This document shows, in pieces, positions 1-5,142 of a DNA stretch of 5,416 nucleotides; the first letter of the stretch is position 1; the number at the start of each line of letters is the position of its first letter. The position numbers were made by a program, and so were the translations under genes. The notes under the pieces were generated by a model. That model was not told the origin of the DNA and did no database searches. It saw nothing but the letters and a program-made list of their open reading frames with translations. Location of the stretch: positions 1-5,416 of the forward strand of contig JAFGOL010000206.1 of NCBI GenBank assembly GCA_016926495.1. Reading direction: 5' to 3'. Origin of the DNA: Oligoflexia bacterium. GTDB taxonomy: Bacteria; Bdellovibrionota; JAFGOL01.

Positions 1-168
1 AAGAATCCCGGTACCCCCTGCCGGTTTTCTCAGTTTCGTGTAAAGCCCTAGAAAATACTCAAGATTCAGTTTATCCAGTTCCAGTATATCGGATAGTTTT
101 TTTACAGCTGACGCAGACACTGCCTGTCCCGCTATAGCCGATTCAGCCAATTCATGAATATCCAGCAT
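1..168 (-). CDS. N-terminal fragment of a probable biotin-synthase-like radical SAM protein
   Basis: Only the first 56 codons are visible; the gene runs off the left edge. It begins MLDIHELAESAIAGQ and continues with an Ala/Leu-rich helical stretch ending in LYTKLRKPAGGTGIL. The start is supported by a clear Shine-Dalgarno GGGAG (174-178) 5 nt before the ATG, and by a TTGACA-type promoter behind it. The pattern (helix with an 'LAE..IAG' turn, a Leu-rich second helix, then a basic 'K.R' segment about 50 residues in) resembles the helical lead-in of BioB-type radical SAM enzymes, which in biotin synthase comes just before the segment leading to the CxxxCxxC cluster motif. BioB inserts sulfur into dethiobiotin in the cytoplasm. 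The diagnostic cysteine motif lies outside the window, so the family call is inference; other BioB-related radical SAM proteins or an unrelated helical protein remain possible. That this is a real gene start is more certain than its name. Confidence 0.5.
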   Translation of the reverse strand, partial: MLDIHELAESAIAGQAVSASAVKKLSDILELDKLNLEYFLGLYTKLRKPAGGTGIL

Positions 169-190
169 TAAAACTCCCAAAGCTTTCCTG

Positions 191-219
191 AGATTAAAAT
201 TCAACATGTAAAATGTCAA
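191..219 (-). promoter_or_regulatory. Putative sigma70 promoter for the left-edge gene
   Basis: On the minus strand a consensus TTGACA (219 to 214) is followed by TTTAAT (198 to 193, 15-nt spacer) or TAATCT (196 to 191, 17-nt spacer). Transcription would begin near 184, giving a short leader that contains the GGGAG ribosome site. The -35 is perfect; the -10 is imperfect and its exact register is uncertain. The hexamer TCAACA occurs twice on the plus strand, at 201-206 and 216-221, as a 15-nt-period direct repeat covering this promoter. It may be coincidental. Confidence 0.5.
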
Positions 220-231
220 CAAAGACATCTC

Positions 232-243
232 AGAGAGCTCTCT
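232..243. promoter_or_regulatory. 12-bp perfect palindrome between divergent promoters
   Basis: AGAGAGCTCTCT reads identically on both strands. It lies between the -35 box of the minus-strand promoter (214-219) and the -35 box of the tRNA promoter (255-260), where an activator or repressor could act on either. Nothing else ties it to a known regulator, and alternating AG/CT runs can be palindromic by chance. It is listed only as a candidate site. Confidence 0.2.
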
Positions 244-254
244 CATTATGCTTA

Positions 255-284
255 TTGACAAACAATTAATCAGGCGGATATAAA
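255..284 (+). promoter_or_regulatory. Sigma70-type promoter of the tRNA-Gly gene
   Basis: A perfect TTGACA (255-260) and TATAAA (279-284, five of six consensus bases) are separated by 18 nt. Initiation would fall near 291-292, about 17 nt before the first base of the mature tRNA at 309. That fits a single tRNA transcript needing only a short 5' leader to be removed by RNase P. Confidence 0.7.
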
Positions 285-308
285 ATAGCTGTCGGACTAT
301 TAACAGGT

Positions 309-382
309 GCGGGTGTGATTCAATGGCAGAATGGCAGCTTCCCAAGCTGCATGCGTGGGTTCGATTCCCATCACCCGCTCCA
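309..382 (+). tRNA. tRNA-Gly(CCC), CCA encoded
   Basis: The full cloverleaf can be drawn. The acceptor stem GCGGGTG (309-315) pairs with CACCCGC (372-378). The D stem ATTC (318-321) pairs with GAAT (329-332). The anticodon stem GCAGC (334-338) pairs with GCTGC (346-350) around the 7-nt loop TTCCCAA, placing anticodon CCC at 341-343. The variable loop is short (351-354). The T stem GTGGG (355-359) pairs with CCCAT (367-371; one G-T wobble) around TTCGATT (360-366). Discriminator T379 is followed by encoded CCA (380-382). Anticodon CCC reads the glycine codon GGG and is normally a supplementary isoacceptor. Its own strong promoter lies upstream and no other tRNA is adjacent. No obvious GC hairpin plus T-run terminator follows; the palindromic element at 383-508 begins at once. 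Confidence 0.96.
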
Positions 383-508
383 AAATTTTCGCTAATTTTC
401 CATTATACTTTGTCAAACTTCGCATTCGGCTTAGTCAACGTAGGATTAACCTACGCCTCCTGCGCTCAGCTCGTTTTCCTCGTCTAATGAAAAATTATCT
501 GAAAATTT
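383..508. repeat. Long imperfect inverted repeat (MITE-like palindromic element) behind the tRNA
   Basis: The outer arms 383-405 and 485-508 pair at about 21 positions with two mismatches (400/490, 392/498) and one bulged base (500). Inside, CGC-N4-GGC (421-430) faces GCC-N4-GCG (455-464), and at the centre CGTAGG (439-444) and CCTACG (450-455) form a perfect 6-bp stem around ATTAA. The outer arms are AT-rich while the interior 421-483 is visibly more GC-rich than the flanks. No credible protein is encoded; an open frame through it starts inside the tRNA and has a low-complexity basic translation. This architecture (about 125 bp, terminal inverted arms, nested hairpins, next to a tRNA gene) is typical of non-autonomous palindromic or MITE-like intergenic repeats. 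No clear target-site duplication is visible, and copy number cannot be seen from one window. It could alternatively act as an RNA fold ending or protecting the tRNA transcript. Confidence 0.6.
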
Positions 509-584
509 CTATTCATCAGAGCGTAAAAACGTGGCTTGCTTTTGACAGGCATCAATATTAAACTTTGTAGTAATATAAATTTAA

Positions 585-590
585 TATAAT
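585..590 (+). promoter_or_regulatory. Possible -10 box of the histidine kinase gene
   Basis: A perfect TATAAT lies 24 nt before the kinase ATG and would give a start near 597 and a leader of roughly 18 nt containing AAGGA (606-610). No good -35 sits at 16-18 nt; the nearest TTGACA (542-547) is too far upstream to pair with it. The surrounding DNA is very AT-rich, so a chance match is possible. Confidence 0.35.
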
Positions 591-614
591 TACAGCACCA
601 GTAACAAGGATATT

Positions 615-2342
615 ATGAGCATTTACCTGTTTGTACCGTTTATGACTTTTCTTCTTTACCTGTCCCTGTTTATTTATATACAGGCTCAGAAAAAATTCAT
701 ATATTCCAACGAGAAGAAGTTGCAGGCCACCAACGCCTGCCTTCTGATCCTGGCGTCCCTGTGTGTTTGGGCGCTGGTAGACATGATAACATGGTTTCCT
801 GTTAAACAGCCGCTGATGCTGAACGTTGCCAGAATTGCCACGATATCCTGGCTGTGCCTCAGTTTTTTGTTTGTAAATTTTGTGCACATTCTTATCAATA
901 AAAACAGGAGCAATCCGGCTTATTACATTATTGCCGCTGTATGTCTTGTCGTCTGGTTAAGCCAGGGCTTTTCCGGAAATATTTTCAAGACCCTTGTTTT
1001 TATCAATAAAGTGCCCTTTCTTGAAACCGGCAAAATGTACGCATGGGCGTTGATAATAGCGGTTGTCATTCCGTCCTGCTACGGTATGTGGCTGCTCTAC
1101 CGGCACTACAGGGACAACAGACATTCACAAATTGTAAAATCCATACCAATGCTAATATATTTTTCCCTGTTAACAATCGCCATGGTAACGGCCCTTTTTA
1201 TTTTAGGGCCTATTTTTCATCCGGGCGGCTACGTGGTTTCCAGCGCGTCGTCAACCCTGATACTTTACCCCCTGGCCATCTACCTGGCTATCAACAAGTA
1301 CAACCTGATTTCAATCACTCCCGAGGAAGCAATTAACCAGATATTCCTCAATATAAGGGATGGCATTATTATCACAAATTCCGGCGGAGAGGTATCGCAG
1401 ATAAACAACGCCGCGCTTGAATTGTTCGATTTCACAAGCCGTAATATCGGTTCTCTGAATTTTGAAGACTATATCGGTAAATTCCATAGCAATAAAATTT
1501 CCGACAATGACTTTGAAATAAAACTGAAAAAAAATACCGGGATAAGATACCTGCACATCTCCATGTCAGGAATGACAAACGATAACATTCAGAAAGGAAA
1601 CCTGTTTATCATTAAGGATATGACCCAGAGGGAAAACATACAAAAACAGATAGCGCATACCTCAAAACTTGCTTCAATAGGGACACTTGCCGCGGGCATC
1701 GCCCACGAGATCAACAACCCGCTCCAGATCATATCCGGCTGTGCCGATATAATGCACGACTACTGCGATGAAAAAATCTCCCAGGACAAAAATCTCAATA
1801 AAGTATTTTACACGCTCCAGGATTCTTTGCACAGGATCACCAATATTGTAAACGGGCTAAGGACATACGCAAGGACCGATACCGATCACGTCGAAAATTT
1901 TAATGTCAACGAGCTTGTCGAAGATTCCATAAATATAGTAAAAGTCATGTACGAAAAAATGTACGTCGCCATTAGCACGGACCTTAAAGCCCGGAGGGGA
2001 TACATTACTGGGAACCGGGGGAAGTTCCAGCAGGTGGTAATGAACCTGCTATCGAACGCCAAAGACGCGCTTGACGGCAGAAAAGACGGCGTAATCACGA
2101 TAAGCACAAAAAACACCGATAACACGATAATACTGGAGATAAGCGATAACGGTTGCGGGATAGACGAAGGGGATATTGACAGGATTTTCGACACTTTTTA
2201 TACCACAAAGGAGCCGGGCAAGGGGACCGGACTGGGACTTGGCATATGCTACTCCATAATCAAGTCCATGAGCGGTTCAATCAGAGTTGAATCCCAACCG
2301 AATACCGGTACAAAATTTTTGGTGAGTTTTCCGAACAGCTAA
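615..2342 (+). CDS. Membrane sensor histidine kinase (7TM-PAS-HisKA-HATPase)
   Basis: This is a 575-residue inner-membrane sensor kinase. Seven hydrophobic segments occupy about residues 3-22, 39-60, 68-94, 102-118, 141-163, 176-198 and 206-226, matching the 7TM N-terminal sensor module of some histidine kinases. A PAS domain follows (about 236-340, containing RDGIIITNSGGEV and ending in IKDMTQRE). The HisKA dimerisation helix contains the H-box GIAHEINNPL with phospho-acceptor His364. The ATP-binding domain shows the N-box (NLLSNAKDAL, Asn481), G1 box DNGCGI (511-516), F box IFDTFYTTK and G2 box GKGTGLGLGI. All catalytic elements are present, so the enzyme should be active. HEINNPL is typical of NtrB/PAS-type (HPK4-like) kinases. 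The ATG has AAGGA 4 nt upstream. There is no receiver domain and no response regulator in the window, so it appears orphan; partner and signal are unknown. Its stop overlaps the convergent gene's stop by 4 nt. Confidence 0.95.
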   Translation: MSIYLFVPFMTFLLYLSLFIYIQAQKKFIYSNEKKLQATNACLLILASLCVWALVDMITWFPVKQPLMLNVARIATISWLCLSFLFVNFVHILINKNRSNPAYYIIAAVCLVVWLSQGFSGNIFKTLVFINKVPFLETGKMYAWALIIAVVIPSCYGMWLLYRHYRDNRHSQIVKSIPMLIYFSLLTIAMVTALFILGPIFHPGGYVVSSASSTLILYPLAIYLAINKYNLISITPEEAINQIFLNIRDGIIITNSGGEVSQINNAALELFDFTSRNIGSLNFEDYIGKFHSNKISDNDFEIKLKKNTGIRYLHISMSGMTNDNIQKGNLFIIKDMTQRENIQKQIAHTSKLASIGTLAAGIAHEINNPLQIISGCADIMHDYCDEKISQDKNLNKVFYTLQDSLHRITNIVNGLRTYARTDTDHVENFNVNELVEDSINIVKVMYEKMYVAISTDLKARRGYITGNRGKFQQVVMNLLSNAKDALDGRKDGVITISTKNTDNTIILEISDNGCGIDEGDIDRIFDTFYTTKEPGKGTGLGLGICYSIIKSMSGSIRVESQPNTGTKFLVSFPNS

Positions 2343-3079
2343 AAAGCCAGTTTAATACCGAGCATTATGTCATCTGGTTGTATAATGTGATGATATAAAA
2401 AGATAAACGCGATGTCCCTGGTCAGCCAGAAGCTGGCCCCTGCCTCGATATTTTCGGACGAATGGGTCCCCCTGGGATTTATCATAAAATGATAGCCGAG
2501 GTTAAGGTTAAAAGAAGTACCCAGAAAAGTCATTCTTATCGCCATGTCCATAGTGTTGGCCCCTCTGCTGTAATTTGAGTCTGCTTCAATAATTAAGGGC
2601 GTACTGCCCAGGGCATACGCGATACCGAAAGTAAACAGGTTAAAACCGCCGACAAAGTCCCTGACAACAATAGCGCCCGAAAGGCCTTTTTCCCTTCCGA
2701 ACCTGAAACCCAGATCACCGCTCGCGTTGCCGGATTCAGTCTCAAAATAACCGCTGAGTCCTATCCGGAAAAAATCATTTGCTTCTGCGGATAAGGCTCC
2801 GTATATATAGTTATTAACGGTGTTCTTGTAAAACATCATGCCAAAACCAATCTTGTCAAAATCGCCCGAGTAACTTGCCACGACATCCGGCCCGCCACTG
2901 TCGGGAAACCCCAAAAGGACTTCAATAGCGTCGCCTTCCCCCAGGTTCATGGCCGAGGGATTATCTATTATTGACGAATTTTTTGAAGGGAAAACAGATC
3001 CGCTGGACACGTCATAGCTGTTTCCAGCCGAAACCGCCGTTTCGATGTTCAGCAAAACACAAATAATAACATAAAACAT
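2339..3079 (-). CDS. Small outer-membrane beta-barrel-like protein, second gene of a pair
   Basis: A 246-residue protein with a short hydrophobic leader (residues 1-18, likely cleavage at AVSA|G, though the n-region lacks a basic residue). The mature part is dominated by alternating polar/aromatic strands such as IGFGMMFYKN, FRIGLSGYFETES, GDLGFRFGRE, FNLNLGYHFMI and AGASFWLT, and ends GIKLAF with the terminal Phe recognised by the BAM machinery. Near the mature N-terminus a segment containing DNPSAMNLG recalls the 'NPA' signature of FadL/PorV-like barrels, but the protein is short for those families, so no family name is given. The ATG has GAGG (3085-3088) 5 nt upstream and lies 9 bp after the stop of the preceding barrel gene, so the two should be co-transcribed. 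It converges on the kinase gene with a 4-nt stop overlap. Export and barrel fold are well supported; function is unknown (structural protein, porin or channel are all possible). Confidence 0.8.
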   Translation of the reverse strand: MFYVIICVLLNIETAVSAGNSYDVSSGSVFPSKNSSIIDNPSAMNLGEGDAIEVLLGFPDSGGPDVVASYSGDFDKIGFGMMFYKNTVNNYIYGALSAEANDFFRIGLSGYFETESGNASGDLGFRFGREKGLSGAIVVRDFVGGFNLFTFGIAYALGSTPLIIEADSNYSRGANTMDMAIRMTFLGTSFNLNLGYHFMINPRGTHSSENIEAGASFWLTRDIAFIFLYHHIIQPDDIMLGIKLAF

Positions 3080-3088
3080 AACTACCTC

Positions 3089-3805
3089 TTAAAAAGCCAC
3101 TCCGAAACTAAAGAAAAAGGCCGGAAGTATTCTGATCTTTTTTGTAAAATCCTCCAGTATCCCGTCTATTCTGTTGGAAAGGTTCTGCTGCTCCCTCTGA
3201 ATATCTTCATAAAGAGTCTCATCATACGCGGCAAGATCGATACCGCTCAGGGAAAAGCTCTTTGAGGGATTCATGATGTACACAAAACCCAGGCCGATAT
3301 CAAAAAAAGCACTGTCAGTAACAAAGAGTTGCCATCCGGCATTGAATCCGATCATGGGCATCCTGAAACCAAGGGAAGCTGAAACCGAAGTAATATACCT
3401 TCCGGTTGAAGAATTTGTAACTGTTCCCGAAACAGATCCCCTCAAACTCAGTCCCATGAGCGAAGTCTGAAAATACATGCTCTCATTCCAGGGAAAATAA
3501 CGCAGAAAGGCGCTGTACGTCCTGATACTTGAAGAAGGAGACGGAGTAAGCGTTACACCATCGCTGACGGTTATCGGGGCAGTTATCTGATCCATGTCCA
3601 CTACCCTGTTCGTTATACTGTCCATGGGCAGTGAGCCGTAATTGAAGCCAAAAGTCAGGTTTTGTAATTTGACTATGCTCAGCTCGCCGAAAATCATATT
3701 GGGTAAGCCCAGTCCGGCGGATGCCGCCAGGTGCTTGCCATCTCTGCCCGCAAATACATTAAGTGAGATACAAAAAAATATTAAACATAAACAAGCCCTG
3801 AACAT
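3089..3805 (-). CDS. Small outer-membrane beta-barrel-like protein with a helical loop, first gene of a pair
   Basis: A 238-residue protein. The ATG at 3805 gives an ideal Sec signal peptide: MFR, then a hydrophobic core, then cleavage VFA|G at 19|20. Cysteines in the leader do not make a lipobox. An in-frame GTG at 3820 would add only five residues (VIIIT) ahead of that leader, and neither start has a Shine-Dalgarno site. Mature strands include LTFGFNYGSL, TYSAFLRYFPW, YFQTSLMGLSLRGSV, SVSASLGFRM and FFDIGLGFVYIM, with the final strand ILPAFFFSFGVAF ending in Phe. Between the last two strands, residues about 189-223 form a charged, probably helical stretch (YEDIQREQQNLSNRIDGILEDF written in part: key heptad-like I/L positions), unusual for a barrel loop. 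The barrel gene at 3079-2339 follows after 9 bp with its own ribosome site, indicating an operon. No family is recognised; function is unknown. Confidence 0.78.
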   Translation of the reverse strand: MFRACLCLIFFCISLNVFAGRDGKHLAASAGLGLPNMIFGELSIVKLQNLTFGFNYGSLPMDSITNRVVDMDQITAPITVSDGVTLTPSPSSSIRTYSAFLRYFPWNESMYFQTSLMGLSLRGSVSGTVTNSSTGRYITSVSASLGFRMPMIGFNAGWQLFVTDSAFFDIGLGFVYIMNPSKSFSLSGIDLAAYDETLYEDIQREQQNLSNRIDGILEDFTKKIRILPAFFFSFGVAF

Positions 3806-3812
3806 AGTAATA

Positions 3813-3841
3813 ATTATCACACATTGATATTTTAAAATGAA
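3813..3841 (-). promoter_or_regulatory. Putative extended -10 promoter of the barrel operon, with overlapping inverted repeat
   Basis: On the minus strand TGT-GATAAT places an extended -10 (GATAAT, 3818 to 3813) exactly 7 nt before the ATG at 3805. A weak -35-like TTCATT (3841 to 3836) lies 17 nt upstream. If used, transcription would begin at or next to the A of the ATG, giving a leaderless mRNA, which fits the absence of any Shine-Dalgarno site. TATCA-N5-TGATA (3815-3829) is an inverted repeat overlapping the -10 box and could be an operator. AT-rich DNA makes chance matches likely. Confidence 0.4.
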
Positions 3842-3874
3842 CAGTACCGGACAATACTCGTCAAGATAATGTCA

Positions 3875-4705
3875 TTAACGGTTTGAGTACTTGTTGATAA
3901 CCCGCTTATAATAATCGGCTTTTTCATTATTACCATGTTTCAGAAAGCCCTTATAAAGAATTCCGCTCTTTTTATTTATCATTGACACAGCCGCTTCCCT
4001 GTCGCCTGTTGACAAGGACCCGGTTTCCACTATTTTTACCAGGGCCCTGACCCGGTACTCGTCGTTGCCCCATGAACGCCTGGATAACTGATCACTGTGT
4101 CCCCCGTACTTGATAATCAGGGGGGTTTGTATAAAAGACACTTCGTACACTGCGGATATCCTGAGCCATAGATCATAATCCTCGCAAACAGGCAGTTCCT
4201 CGTCAAATAAGCCGACACGGTCAAAAACATCCTTCCTTATGATCACGGATGAAGGAGATATACAGCAAAGGGGCAGGCATTGACGAAAAATACAACCTCC
4301 GGATTTTTTGTGCTTGTGCATCTGGTTTACCCTGTTCCCGTTTCTTATCCATATTTCATCCGTATGGCATATACTGTACTCATGCTTTTCATAAAATTCC
4401 ATCTGGCAAAGCAACTTGCCGGGCAACCATTCGTCATCGGAATCAAGAAACGCGATAAAGCTACCCCTGGCATTCAATATTCCAAGATTTCTTGCCTGTG
4501 AAACACCACTGTTACGGTTCCGGAAAGCCCTTACCCTTGGATCCCTTTCCCTGTAATAATTTATTTTTTTCTCCGTATTATCAGTTGAACCGTCATCAAT
4601 TATCAGGAGCTCATAATCGGTATATTTCTGGGCCAATACCGAGTTTACAGCCCTGTCAAGGCAGTATGCCCTGTTGAATGTCGGGATAATTACGCTTACT
4701 TTCAC
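3875..4705 (-). CDS. Family 2 (GT-A fold) glycosyltransferase
   Basis: A 276-residue cytoplasmic or membrane-associated glycosyltransferase of the GT2 type, transferring sugar from a nucleotide-sugar donor. Opening MKVSVIIPTFNRA is the classic first strand; IIDDGSTDNT (35-44) binds the nucleotide; FLDSDDEW (86-93) holds the DxD metal motif; and CEDYDLWLR (174-182) supplies the acidic 'ED' pair expected of the catalytic base region. A conserved-looking stretch between (ICHTDEIWIRNG, then CLPLCCISPSS) and a later YGGHSDQLSRR resemble a compact GT2 subgroup seen in several Gram-negative lineages. The acceptor is unknown; lipopolysaccharide, other surface glycans or protein glycosylation are possible. 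The start is GTG, supported by GGAG (4714-4717) 8 nt upstream and by homology of the first strand. It lies 69 nt upstream of the barrel operon on the same strand and diverges from the DUF4870 gene. No polysaccharide cluster is visible. Confidence 0.93.
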   Translation of the reverse strand: MKVSVIIPTFNRAYCLDRAVNSVLAQKYTDYELLIIDDGSTDNTEKKINYYRERDPRVRAFRNRNSGVSQARNLGILNARGSFIAFLDSDDEWLPGKLLCQMEFYEKHEYSICHTDEIWIRNGNRVNQMHKHKKSGGCIFRQCLPLCCISPSSVIIRKDVFDRVGLFDEELPVCEDYDLWLRISAVYEVSFIQTPLIIKYGGHSDQLSRRSWGNDEYRVRALVKIVETGSLSTGDREAAVSMINKKSGILYKGFLKHGNNEKADYYKRVINKYSNR

Positions 4706-4718
4706 CCAGACGGCTCCA

Positions 4719-4747
4719 TTGACAAAATTACAAAGTAGAATTATATT
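4719..4747 (+). promoter_or_regulatory. Sigma70-type promoter of the DUF4870 gene, positioned for a leaderless start
   Basis: Perfect TTGACA (4719-4724), 17-nt spacer, TATATT (4742-4747, five of six consensus bases). The -10 ends 7 nt (CCGGTTT) before the ATG at 4755, so transcription should start at about the first base of the coding region. No Shine-Dalgarno site precedes the ATG. The -10 overlaps the opposite-strand TATAAT at 4740-4745. Confidence 0.65.
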
Positions 4748-4768
4748 CCGGTTTATGAGTAATGAGTA
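4740..4768 (-). promoter_or_regulatory. Putative promoter of the glycosyltransferase gene
   Basis: On the minus strand a perfect TATAAT (4745 to 4740) is preceded at 17 nt by a weak -35, TACTCA (4768 to 4763). Initiation would be near 4733, giving a leader of about 28 nt that includes GGAG (4714-4717). It shares bases with the -10 of the divergent plus-strand promoter, so the two may compete for RNA polymerase. Confidence 0.4.
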
Positions 4769-5126
4769 TTATTATAAAGATGAAAATCTCAGTAAGGAGG
4801 AAAAAAACTGGACCGCAATAATGCACCTGAGCCTTCTGTCAGGGTTCATCATCCCGTTTGCCGGTCTGATCATTCCGATTATTATATGGATTAGCAAAAG
4901 GGACAGTTCCAATTTCCTGAATACACAGGGAAAAGAAGTATTAAACCTGCTTATAACGCTGGCAATAGCCGGTATAGCGGCTTCCCTGCTCTCCTTTATT
5001 TTTATCGGGTTTATACTCATGATCCCGGTTTTGTTTTACGCTTTTATAATGCCTATTATTGCAGCCATAAAATGCAGTGAGGGCATATATTACAAGTACC
5101 CATATATTTTAAGGCTGGTTAAATAG
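4755..5126 (+). CDS. DUF4870-type small integral membrane protein
   Basis: A 123-residue protein. After a charged N-terminus (KEEKNW, 14-19), residues 22-47 form a hydrophobic segment beginning IMHLSLLSGFIIPF, followed by SKRDSSNFLNTQGKEVLN (47-64), whose 'QGKE.LN' turn is characteristic of DUF4870 proteins. Two further hydrophobic segments follow (about 65-82 and 83-106), then IKCSEGIYYKYPY, matching the family's 'AIKA..G..Y.YP' ending. The length is normal for the family, whose biochemical role is not established. It should sit in the inner membrane. The ATG at 4755 was chosen over an in-frame ATG at 4674 because it matches the family N-terminus and lies just after a TTGACA/TATATT promoter; the longer form would extend across that promoter into the divergent gene. 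There is no Shine-Dalgarno site, so the mRNA may be leaderless. Confidence 0.88.
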   Translation: MSNEYYYKDENLSKEEKNWTAIMHLSLLSGFIIPFAGLIIPIIIWISKRDSSNFLNTQGKEVLNLLITLAIAGIAASLLSFIFIGFILMIPVLFYAFIMPIIAAIKCSEGIYYKYPYILRLVK

Positions 5127-5142
5127 AACATCCGACCCTTTT

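Noticed and set aside
331..561. Plus-strand open frame of 76 codons
   Set aside because: It begins inside the tRNA and runs through the palindromic repeat; its translation is basic, low-complexity and unlike a protein, and there is no ribosome site.
309..614. Integrated element or attachment site at the tRNA 3' end
   Set aside because: No duplicate of the tRNA 3' end, integrase or phage-like gene is visible in the window; the downstream gene is an ordinary sensor kinase.
558..913. Minus-strand open frames opposite the kinase N-terminus
   Set aside because: They are antisense shadows of a well-supported coding region with a clear membrane-domain translation; no start signals are present.
3806..3820. 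GTG start at 3820 for the first barrel gene
   Set aside because: It adds five residues that dilute a near-ideal signal peptide, lacks a ribosome site and lies across the likely -10 box. The ATG at 3805 is preferred, though the GTG is not excluded.
4249..4677. Plus-strand open frames within the glycosyltransferase gene
   Set aside because: They are shadows opposite the conserved GT2 motifs, with no ribosome sites or recognisable products.
4703..4720. Five-codon leader MEPSG on the minus strand, its TGA overlapping the glycosyltransferase GTG
   Set aside because: Too short to distinguish from chance; it has no ribosome site of its own and the GGAG within it is explained as the site for the GTG start.
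4674..4754. Upstream in-frame ATG at 4674 for the DUF4870 gene
   Set aside because: The extension lies within the divergent glycosyltransferase gene and across the promoter, and does not match the family's N-terminus.
4795..4842. Strong Shine-Dalgarno-like AAGGAGG inside the DUF4870 gene followed by an ATG
   Set aside because: The downstream in-frame ATG is about 20 nt away, too far for normal use, and starting there would remove the conserved N-terminal part; the bases simply encode Lys-Glu-Glu.
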